In this document: positions 46,501 to 53,090 of the stretch, one piece after another
Numbering within the stretch: position 1 is the stretch's first letter
Layout of the letters: every line of letters starts with the position of its first letter
Notes under the pieces: generated by a model
Told to the model about the DNA's origin: nothing
The model's database searches: none
What the model saw: only the letters and a program-made list of their open reading frames with translations
Translations under genes and position numbers: made by a program
Source: Ovis canadensis
Taxonomy: Eukaryota; Chordata; Mammalia; Artiodactyla; Bovidae
DNA length: 64,000 nucleotides
Assembly: GCF_042477335.2 (NCBI RefSeq)
Contig: NC_091245.1
Coordinates: 81,444,501 to 81,508,500 of the forward strand
Reading direction: 5' to 3'

Positions 46501-47493
46501 AGTAGAGTCATTTTTATTCTGAAATAGCACAATTTTAACACATTCCCATTCACTTCATCAGAATTCTTTGACATTCTTCAAGTCAAAACATTGTTTCTTC
46601 CTTGACTGCTAGGTTTGATATACGCTTGATGAAAGAAGGTCGCATGAAAGGACAAGCTTTCATTGGACTTCCAAATGAAAAAGCAGCGGCCAAAGCGTTA
46701 AAGGAAGCTAATGGATATGTTCTTTTTGGAAAACCTATGGTGGTTGTATCCTTCAAATTAGTTGGTTCCAGATTGAGTTTATAGCAGTAAGGGTATAGTT
46801 AAAACTAATTTTTATATTATGCTTTGGAAATCTCAACAGCTTGCATTCCAGCTTGAAAATATTCAAGTTATAATATTTATAATACAAACATTTGAGTCAG
46901 ATGACAATGTTATTTAGATTTTTATTGGAAAATTAGCATAATGAGTCTATTAAAATCCATCCAAGTCTAAACATTTTATTTAATACTTAAAATATATATA
47001 CTCATGCTAAACCAAAGATAATACATTATCCAGAAGTACATTAGAATCCTTAAAAGGAAGATATGATTCATTGTAGTTCAATTTTATATTTTATTGTATT
47101 GTAATTCATATTTATGTTTAAGAATTTTAATAACAATGTATCATTGATTAGCCATCATGCTTTCCACAGTTAATGCAATTTCAAACTAGAAATTAGTGGA
47201 ATAAATGAAGGAGCAGAGGTATAGGTGTAAAAAATGACTATAAAAGAAAGCGAAAATTTTTTGCTTCTCCCCCAGATCATAGACAACTAGGAGGCAGTCA
47301 AGAAATACTGAGTAGGAAGACAAATAGAGAAATTAAAAACTCTGCTCCTATCCTACATTAGTATGTTCTTGATAATTCTTTAGAAAAGATTCCTTTCATG
47401 TTTGTGAAGGAAACCTTAATTTTTAAATATTAGCAATTTGCCCGATCTGCTAGACCAAAACAAGATTCTAAAGAAGGAAAAAGAAAGTGTTAA
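22404..47493 (+). CDS. RNPC3: RNPC3, U11/U12 small nuclear ribonucleoprotein 65 kDa protein (14 coding exons joined)
   Basis: This gene encodes the 65K bridging protein of the U11/U12 di-snRNP in the nucleus. In the known family the N-terminal half contacts U11-59K (PDCD7) and the C-terminal RRM binds the 3' stem-loop of U12 snRNA, so the protein links 5' splice-site and branch-site recognition of U12-type introns. Coding exons are 22404-22595, 23741-23788, 28886-29004, 29900-29983, 30411-30522, 31586-31654, 33442-33584, 38283-38408, 41037-41188, 43106-43267, 44315-44409, 44497-44555, 46613-46745 and 47434-47493. They sum to 1554 nt, giving 517 residues plus TAA. Every junction has GT and AG and keeps frame. 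RRM1 spans about residues 27-103 (RNP2 LLVRHL at 29-34, RNP1-like KHTAFATF at 65-72). A proline/acidic stretch is at 225-253, a basic cluster at 276-286, and RRM2 at about 420-503 (RNP2 IYVKNL, RNP1 KGQAFIGL). No disabling change was seen. The ATG at 22404 opens with MAAPEQPL as in the human protein. Recognition is from memory of the human sequence. Confidence 0.96.
22596..23740 (+). other. RNPC3: RNPC3 intron 1
   Basis: The intron is 1145 nt, with GT donor and AG acceptor. I recognise no young repeat in it. CpG-rich sequence fades within about 250 nt of the donor. Confidence 0.85.
23741..23788 (+). CDS. RNPC3: RNPC3 coding exon 2, 48-nt micro-exon (residues 65-80)
   Basis: The exon is preceded by TGTTTTTCAG and followed by GTATGA. 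It encodes 16 residues starting KHTAFATF, which is the RNP1 strand of RRM1. It is phase 0 at both ends, so skipping it would keep frame while deleting the RNA-binding strand. It is too short for simple ORF finding. Confidence 0.94.
23888..24087 (-). mobile_element. Bov-tA SINE in RNPC3 intron 2, 12-bp target duplication
   Basis: TTTTAAAAGCAA is found at 23876-23887 and 24088-24099. The reverse complement starts GGGCTTCCTTGGTGGCTCAG and includes a perfect B-box-like GGTTCGATCCC. Confidence 0.95.
25340..25620 (+). repeat. Old L1 ORF2 end fragment
   Basis: TAGTATATCCATACACTGGA, a typical ACTGATC...AATGTAACCCAGAT spacing and CAGGGTGGAATTACAGAAGA follow the end of old mammalian L1 elements. It is heavily diverged. 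Confidence 0.5.
25889..25974 (+). repeat. Direct repeat, copy 1 (partner at 26657-26676 plus 26951-27031)
   Basis: It begins GAAAGCTATGAGGACTAGTT and continues with AACATTAAAAATTAAAAGCT and GAAGAGAATGTGT. The partner has the same text with a few changes but is split by the Bov-A2 insertion. Flanks outside the repeat do not match. Confidence 0.85.
26677..26950 (+). mobile_element. Bov-A2 SINE dimer in intron 2, 11-bp target duplication
   Basis: GAGGACTAGTT occurs at 26666-26676 and 26951-26961. A CAG run ends the element. It sits inside one copy of a 95-bp direct repeat. Confidence 0.95.
28064..28265 (-). mobile_element. Bov-tA SINE in intron 2, antisense
   Basis: Clear body, with TCTTCCTGACTGCGGGATTG and an imperfect target duplication (GTGTACAAGT at 28054, GTATACAAGT at 28266). 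Confidence 0.92.
28886..29004 (+). CDS. RNPC3: RNPC3 coding exon 3 (residues 81-119)
   Basis: The acceptor is CTGAAG|GCA and the donor AAAAG|GTATGT. The exon starts ALTRLHQLK and encodes helix 2 and strand 4 of RRM1 ([15 protein letters not shown]), then a linker ending in a lysine run. It ends after two bases of the Arg120 codon. Confidence 0.95.
29005..29899 (+). other. RNPC3: RNPC3 intron 3 with MER5-like relic
   Basis: At about 29425-29630 the sequence (CCAGTGGTTTTCATAGTACA ... CACATTAAAGACATTTGTG) has the look of a MER5-type hAT element. The start is T/A-rich. No exon was seen. Confidence 0.6.
29900..29983 (+). CDS. RNPC3: RNPC3 coding exon 4 (residues 120-148)
   Basis: The acceptor is ATTTCTTAG. 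The exon encodes a charged linker ([15 protein letters not shown]) ending at NHG. The donor is GG|GTTAGC, a weak match to the U2 consensus because it lacks A at +3 and lacks AG before the junction. The phase closes with exon 5 and restores the GL junction. Confidence 0.93.
30411..30522 (+). CDS. RNPC3: RNPC3 coding exon 5 (residues 149-185)
   Basis: The exon is bounded by TTTTTTTTAG and CAG|GTAAGT. It encodes [19 protein letters not shown] and the following [18 protein letters not shown], an aromatic/proline-rich conserved segment in the N-terminal half that is associated with the U11-59K contact in this family. It ends in phase 0. Confidence 0.95.
30523..31585 (+). other. RNPC3: RNPC3 intron 5 with old repeat relic
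   Basis: At about 30645-31000 (GATTGGGCTGTTATAGCTAA, TTCTCACAGTCTGGAGGTTG, TGGTGAGGGCCCTCTTCTGG, GGGACATAAACATTCAGTCT) it follows a common old mammalian repeat, probably an L1M-type 3' region. The remainder is AT-rich. Confidence 0.55.
31586..31654 (+). CDS. RNPC3: RNPC3 coding exon 6 (residues 186-208)
   Basis: This 69-nt exon is phase 0 at both ends, after TATTAAG and before GTAAGA. It encodes [20 protein letters not shown] followed by PPM. It is another in-frame-skippable exon. Confidence 0.95.
31833..31968 (-). mobile_element. CHR-type tRNA-Glu SINE, antisense
   Basis: A T-run at the left, TCTTGGCCATGCTATGCAGC, and a right end whose reverse complement starts GGGGAATTCCCTGGCTATTT. Confidence 0.8.
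32262..32762 (-). mobile_element. L1 LINE 3' end, antisense
   Basis: The reverse complement contains ACACAATGGAATATTACTCA and a run through GACAAATATCATATGATATT, the well-known junction of L1 ORF2 and its 3' region, then AAACAGAAATAAAAGAGTTA. It is 5'-truncated and moderately diverged. Confidence 0.8.
33442..33584 (+). CDS. RNPC3: RNPC3 coding exon 7, acidic/proline-rich linker (residues 209-256)
   Basis: The acceptor is TTTTTACTTAG and the donor AG|GTATGT. The exon opens [10 protein letters not shown], then a proline-rich run (about 219-232) and an acidic, serine-rich stretch (about 233-253) that looks disordered and phosphorylatable. It ends inside the Arg256 codon. Confidence 0.95.
34138..34308 (-). 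mobile_element. Bov-A2 SINE, antisense, truncated in second monomer
   Basis: TGCTACTGCTAAGTCACTTC start, a full first monomer, then the linker AATGCATGAAAGTGAAAAGT and only the first bases of the second. Confidence 0.9.
34695..36391 (+). mobile_element. BovB LINE, sense, in RNPC3 intron 7; reverse transcriptase with one nonsense codon
   Basis: The frame from 34703 encodes [20 protein letters not shown], the linker, RT finger motifs ([11 protein letters not shown]), motif A ([11 protein letters not shown]), motif B ([13 protein letters not shown]) and the catalytic YADD. A TGA at 35729-35731 (TTA in other copies, within VGLKLNIQK) ends the 342-codon part, but the same frame then stays open to 36124, about 470 codons in total. 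It is truncated at the 5' side, so there is no endonuclease. A deletion near 36097 shifts the end, and the tail is GAACTGAACTGAACTGAA. Confidence 0.95.
38283..38408 (+). CDS. RNPC3: RNPC3 coding exon 8, basic linker (residues 256-298)
   Basis: The acceptor is TTAATGTAG. The exon encodes [16 protein letters not shown] and a strongly basic [12 protein letters not shown] cluster (275-286) that could be a nuclear localisation signal (inference). The donor is CACAG|GTAGTT, which is suboptimal at +4 to +6. Confidence 0.95.
38409..41036 (+). other. RNPC3: RNPC3 intron 8 with several old elements
   Basis: At about 39090-39420 an L2/ancient repeat relic (GTGATAAGTTCCATGCTAAATA, GACTTTAAGACAGAGGAGAC). 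At 40163-40394 a Tigger-type MITE. At about 40550-40690 a hAT-type relic. No exon was recognised. Confidence 0.6.
40163..40394. mobile_element. MER2-like Tigger (TcMar) MITE
   Basis: Inverted ends TAGTTGACCCTTAAACAACA and TTGTTCAAAGGTCAGCTGTA flank TACTACAGTACTACATGATC and related sequence, with a TA at each side. The match to MER2 is from memory. Confidence 0.75.
41034..41040 (+). promoter_or_regulatory. RNPC3: NAGNAG tandem 3' splice site of RNPC3 exon 9
   Basis: The intron 8 end reads AAACAG|CAG|T. The first AG gives Ser-Ser-Leu-His, while the second drops one serine and keeps frame. Both are CAG, the most evenly used class of tandem acceptor. Confidence 0.8.
41037..41188 (+). CDS. RNPC3: RNPC3 coding exon 9 (residues 298-349)
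   Basis: The exon begins after AAACAG, using the upstream AG of a CAGCAG tandem acceptor, which gives the [18 protein letters not shown] reading known from human. It continues with [20 protein letters not shown] and a glutamate-rich end. The donor is TGTG|GTAAGC and the exon ends after one base of the Asp349 codon. Confidence 0.94.
41189..43105 (+). other. RNPC3: RNPC3 intron 9
   Basis: The stretch 42880-42985 (ATGGCCTGCAAAACCTAAAA, GAAAAAGTTTGCACACCCG) is one end of a hAT-Charlie-type element. The stretch 41700-42000 may be an old L1 fragment. The rest is AT-rich. Confidence 0.55.
43106..43267 (+). CDS. RNPC3: RNPC3 coding exon 10 (residues 349-403)
   Basis: The acceptor is AACTCTAG and the donor GAAG|GTAATT. 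The exon encodes [20 protein letters not shown] and then an acidic stretch ending [13 protein letters not shown]. This leads into the extended N-terminal part of RRM2. Confidence 0.95.
43268..44314 (+). other. RNPC3: RNPC3 intron 10
   Basis: AT-rich, with no repeat I can name. GTATCCTT occurs at 44284-44291 close to the acceptor. Confidence 0.6.
44315..44409 (+). CDS. RNPC3: RNPC3 coding exon 11, start of RRM2 (residues 403-434)
   Basis: The acceptor is TTATGTAAG and the donor AAAAG|GTAAGT. The exon encodes [17 protein letters not shown] and the RNP2 strand [24 protein letters not shown] motif lies 31 nt upstream of the exon, in its acceptor region. Confidence 0.95.
44497..44555 (+). CDS. 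RNPC3: RNPC3 coding exon 12 (residues 435-454)
   Basis: This 59-nt exon follows an 87-nt intron. It encodes [19 protein letters not shown] and two bases of Met454. The acceptor is AATTCTAG and the donor AT|GTAAGT. It forms helix 1 and strand 2 of RRM2. Confidence 0.94.
44556..46612 (+). other. RNPC3: RNPC3 intron 12 with hAT, TG-repeat and MIR relics
   Basis: At about 44700-44890 there is an antisense copy of the hAT-Charlie-type element of intron 9. At about 44925-45105 a MER5-type relic (GCAGTGGTTCTCAAACTTTA ... GATTTTGAAAACTAGTG). At 45610-45725 TG/TA-rich microsatellite. At about 46060-46205 an MIR-like piece (CTGTATGCATTGTCTATAAA). Confidence 0.6.
46613..46745 (+). CDS. RNPC3: RNPC3 coding exon 13, RRM2 RNP1 (residues 454-498)
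   Basis: The acceptor is ACTGCTAG. The exon encodes FDIRLMKEG, the RNP1 strand [10 protein letters not shown], helix 2 and FGKPMVV. Its donor is a U12-type site, GTATCCTTC. If the intron is retained, the frame adds [12 protein letters not shown] and stops at 46782-46784. Confidence 0.96.
46746..47433 (+). other. RNPC3: RNPC3 intron 13, U12-type (minor spliceosome) intron
   Basis: The donor is GTATCCTTC, matching the U12-type 5' splice-site consensus RTATCCTT at every position. Near the 3' end AACCTTAAT (47412-47420) matches the U12 branch-site consensus TTCCTTAAC at the core CCTTAA. The likely branch A at 47419 is 14 nt from the AG end, within the short distance typical of U12 introns. There is no long pyrimidine tract. 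The intron is 688 nt long. Retention would replace the last RRM2 strand with 12 other residues and a stop. Confidence 0.92.
47412..47420 (+). promoter_or_regulatory. U12-type branch point sequence of intron 13
   Basis: AACCTTAAT, followed 13 nt later by TAG|CAATTT. The CCTTAA core and the spacing fit U12 snRNA pairing; only the first two bases and the final pyrimidine choice differ from the optimum. Confidence 0.85.
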
Positions 47494-47505
47494 AAATTAG
47501 TAAAG
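47434..47505 (+). CDS. RNPC3: RNPC3 exon 14: last coding segment (residues 499-517), stop at 47491-47493, and 12 nt of 3'UTR
   Basis: The exon encodes [19 protein letters not shown] then TAA. This is the last RRM2 strand and a basic tail. A consensus donor (AAAG|GTAAGT) follows 12 nt after the stop, so the last intron lies in the 3' untranslated region. Because the distance is under 50 nt, nonsense-mediated decay is not expected (established rule). Confidence 0.95.
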
Positions 47506-48193
47506 GTAAGTGTGGTGATAACATACTAAAAGCACAAGACTTTCTTGAGAGAAAATTAAGAAGGGATAACAGCCTGAGTAATGTTTTTAAAGGATCCATC
47601 ACTCTGACTGTCTAACTATGCTGTTAATTTTCATTAAACTGCACAATTATGCAATAAAGTTCATATGTATGCAGAAAATTAAATTTGGAGAGAATGAATT
47701 TTATAAAGGCAATGTATCTTTATTATTCTTAATTTACTTTCTTAAAAAAAAACAGTATTTCTTAAATTTTAACATGTGTTATAATCACCTAGAGAGCTTG
47801 ATAAAACGCAGATTACTGGGTTTCCTCTAACCCCCACACAGAATTTCTGATTCAGTAGGTCTGCAAGGGTGTTTGGCCTTGGGTCATCAGTTTTCCTAGT
47901 TTTCTTGTGAATAAGAGGTTTTCTAGGATACTGGACTTTTTAATGCTAACAGTGGGAAGATGTCTGCCAAGTCAGGACAAGTTGGTTACCCTTGGTGGGA
48001 CCTGAGAATTCACATTGCTAATTACTAATTGTCCTCCTCACAGAAATTTGTCCATATATTTTGGAATGAAGTATTTCAGCTTTCAAATAAGTAATTTTAA
48101 TTCATAAGTAATTTGATAATTTAAAATGATAAAATGAAGCATTTTATGTGAACAATTTAAGAAAGATGAGTGGAACTACATTCATTTTGTTTT

Positions 48194-48392
48194 AAATCTT
48201 TCTGCTTTAGAATAATGGAAGAACATGGGCCAAAATTACTGATGGTTAAGCTGAAAAAATTATATAAAGAAAGTTACGCTAGTGTTTATTCCTTTTGGGA
48301 GGCACCTTGAATATTTGAATTTTGTAGTAAAGTATCTATACTGGTATAGTCAGACGTCTTACAAATACTTTCGAAGAACAGATGAAAATAAA
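48194..48392 (+). other. Possible alternative RNPC3 terminal exon (acceptor 48210, AATAAA 48387)
   Basis: A good acceptor at 48210 is followed by about 180 nt and an AATAAA at 48387-48392. A T-rich and TGTGTGTTT stretch after it could serve as a downstream element. This could be a terminal exon giving a short 3'UTR, or simply part of the long 3'UTR isoform. Confidence 0.4.
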
Positions 48393-48460
48393 CCATTTTT
48401 TATGTGTGTTTAAAAAAAATTATTTGTAAATCTAACATGAAATATGAGAAAAAAATTAAA

Positions 48461-48484
48461 CTGCATTCTGCTGTTCTTCTTTAG
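48461..48484 (+). promoter_or_regulatory. Proximal alternative 3' splice site upstream of the USSE
   Basis: A pyrimidine tract (CTGCATTCTGCTGTTCTTCT) ends in TTAG at 48484, leaving about 44 nt to the first U12-type motif. This is the best candidate for the acceptor activated by U11 at the USSE. A second acceptor with a good tract (AAATCTTTCTGCTTTAG, ending 48210) lies farther upstream. Which is used cannot be settled from sequence alone. Confidence 0.65.
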
Positions 48485-48528
48485 AAGCATCCCTGCGTAA
48501 ATACTGCTGTAATACTGTCATACAAAGT

Positions 48529-48553
48529 GTATCCTTTCTTGTCGTATCCTTTT
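48529..48553 (+). promoter_or_regulatory. USSE: tandem U12-type 5' splice sites that bind U11 snRNP
   Basis: GTATCCTTT at 48529-48537 and GTATCCTTTT at 48544-48553 start 15 nt apart in the RNPC3 3' region. A tandem pair of U12 5' splice-site sequences that are not used as donors is the defining feature of the U11 snRNP-binding splicing enhancer of the U11-48K and U11/U12-65K genes. There U11 snRNPs bound to the pair activate an upstream 3' splice site by exon definition, giving an mRNA that is not productively expressed. Here a pyrimidine-rich acceptor ends 45 nt upstream (48484) and a GGGG run follows at 48554. The motif is seen directly; its function is from the known family. Confidence 0.9.
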
Positions 48554-49973
48554 GGGGCAGTGTTTTTTTATTTTCCTAGAAGTGTTTTGTCTCTCCCCAA
48601 CCCACTGATCCAGCTTATGCAATAATTTTTTTTTTTACAATGTACTGAAATTATTTCTAAAATTATCTGTGTTGATTGAATACATCTTTTATGTGGTTTT
48701 TATATTTGTTGCTGAATTTTCTGTGCTATCCTTTAGGTTATGTAGTTTTTCCAGAGAAAGTTAGTGAATCAGGTCAGCTTATGTACATGGAGAATGGATA
48801 CAGTTGCTTTAACACAGATTTTATTCTTGCTTCTTCTATTTATATATTTTCTAAGTCTAATTCAGTAACATAAATGCTTTCTCTTTCATGATGTATGTGG
48901 TTTAGGCATTCTGTATAACCTATTATAAAATTTGGGGAAAAGGGTTTCCTCCCCCCCACCCCCATACATATGTTGAGATTTTAAATAACTGAATTTCAGT
49001 GTGAATTCCAAATAAGAGTAGCAGACATCTGAGGTTTTATTATTGAAATCTCCTTTGAGATAGCAAGTAGAAGTATCTTTTTTCCCTTTCATTTTCTAAA
49101 CAAAAAGATTAAGAAAAGAGTAACAGAGAGGAGAAGACATAAAGTTGACTCAGGGTAGCACAATAAGTGGAAAGAAACAGTTCTGGTAGGTATGTAAGAG
49201 CAGTGGTTTCCAGACCTGTTGATAATCAGAACTGCCCAAACAGTGGTTCTCAATTTGGCTGCATATTAGAATGACTTGCAGAACTTTAAAAAAAAAAGAA
49301 AAAGAATAAAGTAAAAAGTATGTTGCTTGGGTTTCTTCCCAGAGTTTTGTTTTAATTGGCCTAGATTTCTGTATAGATATCAATATTTTCAAACTTCACT
49401 GAGTATTGGTTCTAACGTGCAACCAAGGTTGAGAACCACTGAGGAAAGGATTTTTATACGTTAAGATTCCTGGACTCTATCTTGGAACTGATAGATGAGA
49501 ATATCTGGAATCAGGACCAAGAATCTAATTTTCCCTTATTAATTCTGAGGACTGACCAATTTAAATACTGCTTTGTTACATTAAACTGATTACATGGATC
49601 CAAGACATCACCCTAGCCATCTAAATTTTATTAGTAGGAAAATACAGCATTGGAGTCTTTGCATCCCTTTTCTTACTAATCCTACTAATAGTACTATGAA
49701 AACAATGCAAAATTCTGTTGTTAATCATTATCACTCAAAAGATACAAAAAGCACGAGATATTGAAATTGTTGTTGCTTTTTTCTATTGACACAGTTAAAT
49801 ATTTTATTTTTTAATGTTATAAATCAGTTTACATGCTGTTAGATAATTAAAATTTTGTTGCACTGACATGATTCACTAATTTTCCAAATATAAATGTTCT
49901 AGCTTTTAGTTATTTTATAACTAGTGAACTGTTTAATAATCATTATTTTTAATGAATTTTTATGGTGTTTTAG

Positions 49974-50170
49974 GTTCCTTTATCTCTCAAGTACTTTCCA
50001 CCTTTGTGGAGATGAAATTGACCACCTGGACTATGGAACTGTGCGTAATAGCTTTTAAAGTGTATTTAAAGATTAAATCTATATGCATTTAAATCAGTTT
50101 ATTAGAGCTCTATCACATGTATTTTAATCATCTTCCTCGTATAATAAATTATTTTCTTTCTAATTAAAAT
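49974..50170 (+). other. Candidate distal RNPC3 terminal exon with poly(A) signal
   Basis: The acceptor TGGTGTTTTAG ends at 49973. An AATAAA is at 50143-50148, followed by T-rich sequence. Splicing exon 14 (donor 47505) to this site would skip the USSE and give a short 3'UTR. The exon has no coding content. The assignment is inference from splice and poly(A) signals. Confidence 0.5.
50143..50148 (+). terminator. AATAAA polyadenylation signal, probable RNPC3 end
   Basis: A canonical hexamer followed within 30 nt by TTTTCTTTCT. It is the first canonical signal after the distal acceptor. Confidence 0.55.
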
Positions 50171-50650
50171 AATGATCTTAATTTTTCTTTGTTATTTATA
50201 TGTTGAGGAAAGTATAATTTGATAATTACATAAATTTTTTGTCAAGTAATTTTATAATACTAAATATAAATTTTCTTTTATGGTTACAAATATTGCCCTT
50301 TTTCATTCTTACTTGTATACTGATGCACTTAATTTTTTTTATAGTAATCTTATTTTTTTCTAATTATTCTCCGAGTAGTTTTATTTGGTTGAGTTTTGAT
50401 TATTTTGATGTTGTTTGTTTTGATTTTGTTTTTTCTCTTAAGTGGTGGGGGATTTTTCACCGGTTAGGAAATTTGTATACGTGCCCTAACAGTTTTTCGT
50501 TGTTGTGTCTCCCAGTGTATCAGAATGTCACTCAGTGGTATAAATGTTTCCTATATAAAATTATTCTGTTCCCTTAGTAAAATTAATTTCAGCTGTATGT
50601 TAAGTAGGAAATATTGATAGTTTAAATGAGTTTGTTCTGGTTGATACTCT
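50171..50650. other. AT-rich 3' flank
   Basis: Very T-rich, with a 112-codon frame (50239-50577) dominated by Phe, Ile and Leu. This is a composition effect rather than a gene. Confidence 0.6.
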
Positions 50651-51870
50651 TCTGTGAGTATGTACTAAGTTTTACCTTAGAGTCACTTAGATCTTTGTTG
50701 GAATGATCTTGTGTATCGCAGCTTCTTCCCTTTTACTCATAGCTTTGTGAAATAAGGTAAGTGAAAAGTTTAAAGGTAGCAAATAGAAGAATGGAGATTT
50801 GAACCCTGAAACAATCTAATATTTAGATGTCAAGTGGTAAGAAAACATGACTAAGAGTAGATAAACCCAAGTGAAGAAAGAAGCCCAGCTAGGAAGGAGT
50901 GATTAAATATGTTAGGTCTGTTGATGATGCAAGAAAGATGAGTTCCGAAGACAACTGTTAAGGAGTCTTGCTTTCTGAGGGAATAGTGAAATGGGTTGTT
51001 AATACAGGGGGATAAAGATTGAAAATATTGCAGATTTGTATGGTCTAAAAAACAGAGACATGATGCAGGGGTGAGAGGAATGTCACTGGAACCATAGATT
51101 CGGTGTTTAAATAGAAGGGTTAGTTTTAAAGATGGTGTGTAAACAGTTCATTAATAGCAGTGGAAGGAAGGACAGATTATAAAGATCTAGATATTTGCAG
51201 TTCGGTATATCTAATGGGAGCATGTAAAATTTTTGTTGTATTTTCTCAGTAAATAGGAAGCAAGGTCACGAAGTGGAGGGAAGAACTCTTGGGGGAAAAT
51301 GGATTGAGGAAAGAAAATATAGATATTTAGGGAAGTGAGAAAAAGACACTTAGAAGGATTGCTGGATATTACTTTAAAAGTGCCTACTTGAAGTCCATGG
51401 TTGTTAATTTAATTGAGATCAGTCAGTGTGGTTTTGTGTTTTTCCCAATTTAGCCTTTGTACTGCTGTTGAGTAAACAGTCAGATTTTTAAAGTTGGTAT
51501 TTTCTCACATGAATATAACAAAAAGGGAGAAGGGAGAAAGTATTGACATAATCAAAAGAATGATTATGAAGGAGGGACATGGAAAGTAATTTGGTAATGA
51601 GCAAATTGAGAAAATGGCGTTTCAGGCACAATGGAGAAATGGTATGATCCATTGAGATTGCAGTGTGGTTGAAGATGTGTTATTTCTTAGAGGTAGGAAA
51701 TTTGGGAGGTTGAAGTAGAGTTCTGAGATTGAAGATATTAGAGCACAGTAATTAGTGACTTCTGTAATGTGAGTATGGTAGTTGAGTGAACGTGAGGTTA
51801 TGGAAAGAAATGAATTCAAGAAATTGAGAAACTTGGATATCAAAAGGATCATATGCATTTTTTGAAATTA
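50650..51870 (+). repeat. Ancient mammalian repeat, second copy of the intron 2 family
   Basis: TTTTCTCAGTAAATAGGAAGC, AAGGTCACGAAGTGGAGGGA and GAGATCAGTCAGTGTGGTTT follow the same consensus order I recognise around 27100-28650. Diverged and non-coding. Confidence 0.5.
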
Positions 51871-51947
51871 TCATTAATTATGATAGGGGTAGTGAGCCAA
51901 AAGCTAAATTATTCCTTGGAATGTATAAATTTGTCAGGTTTATGACA

Positions 51948-52058
51948 GTGCACTCCAGTATTTGTGCCTGGAGAATCCCATGGACAGAGGAGCCTTCAGG
52001 GCTACAGTTTATGTGGTCACAAAGAGTTGGACACAACTGAGTGACTAACACAAACACT
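51948..52058 (+). mobile_element. Bov-tA SINE 3' fragment, sense
   Basis: It starts inside the body (GTGCACTCCAGTATTTGTGC) and ends GAGTGACTAACACAAACAC. Confidence 0.85.
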
Positions 52059-52330
52059 ACCGAAAAAGAATGTTTCTTAAAATCAACCTTCATAAAACCC
52101 TGGAGTACTTATCCTGCTGTAGTGTTGAGAGTTTCACCCTTAATAGTTCACTGAAAAATAGTGTATTAAAGTGGTTTTATAGGTATAGGTTCAAAATTCA
52201 AATGTGTTCATGCCTTAGTTGCTTTATGGCTTTTTTTTTTTTTTTTTGCATTTTCCATGGGAGTAATAAAAATGCCTACCTTGGGATTGTTATAAAGTTC
52301 ATTAGATGGATATAAAATACTTGCGTATGG

Positions 52331-52375
52331 TTGTGTGTGTGTGTGTGTGTGTGTGTGTATAGAGAGAGAGAGTGT
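52331..52375 (+). repeat. (TG)n followed by (AG)n microsatellite
   Basis: About 13 TG units followed by TATAGAGAGAGAGAG. A 16-nt T-run occurs about 90 nt upstream. Confidence 0.95.
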
Positions 52376-53077
52376 CACATTTTCAATAAATATTAGCTCT
52401 CATAGTGGTGGTTATGGTGATTCTCAACTCACCCTGATACTGAAGGTGATAAAAAATTATGAGATTTTCAGTAATTCAGTCATCTTTGATTATCACTGAG
52501 ATGCCCAGATTCTTCCTTGCCACACCTAGGGAGCAAGAGACTATTTGAAAAGTTGTCTAGAAATTACGGAGCTGGAGAAGTAACTTACATAGCAAGAGCC
52601 CAAATAGCTAGTCTGTCATTGGATTTTTCAGTTACTTTAAACAATAAGTACCTTTTTCCTTTTGCCAGAGAGATTTGGCACACTGGCCAAGTGTGGGTCA
52701 GACACATCACCTCTGAGGCGAGAAGTGAAGTTTCATATAAACCATGTGAAATGAGAGTTGGGAATAGGCTTGTTCATTAAAGGAAAAGCATAGCACTGTA
52801 AAATCAGAAAAGAAACGTAGATATTAGGCAGCTAAAAACAAATGTTTTGCTACAATATGCAGTATATAAAACTTTTTGCCATGTGATTGTTTTCCATTTA
52901 TGCCTTTTACAAGGGCCTGGACTAGTGTAAAGCAAAGGAGGTTCCTAGGGTGTAAAATTTAAGGAGGCATATACTTTCAAGTAATGCAAGTGCTCCTCAC
53001 TGTACCTTAGTCATTAACAGAATCAGCATAATCCTGATTAGGTAAATCACCAAACTAAAAAAAAAAAAAAAAATGCT
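52376..53077. other. Intergenic DNA, nothing recognised
   Basis: An 87-codon frame at 52517-52780 has no family signature. A poly(A) run at 53057-53073 precedes the next SINE. Confidence 0.55.
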
Positions 53078-53090
53078 AGCATACAAGTTG

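Larger units (their letters stand above)
47506..49973 (+). other. RNPC3: RNPC3 terminal intron / alternative 3'UTR region
   Basis: Between donor 47506 and the distal acceptor it holds a MER5-like relic (about 47755-47890), the proximal acceptors at 48210 and 48484, the USSE, and another MER5-type relic (about 49200-49440). It is intronic in one isoform and probably 3'UTR in the other. Confidence 0.6.

Noticed and set aside
50239..50577. 112-codon hydrophobic frame that could look like a membrane protein
   Set aside because: T-rich DNA gives Phe/Leu/Ile by composition, and it follows directly after the poly(A) signal of RNPC3.
52517..52780. 87-codon open frame in the 3' flank
   Set aside because: No recognisable domain, no splice or promoter context, and a length expected by chance.
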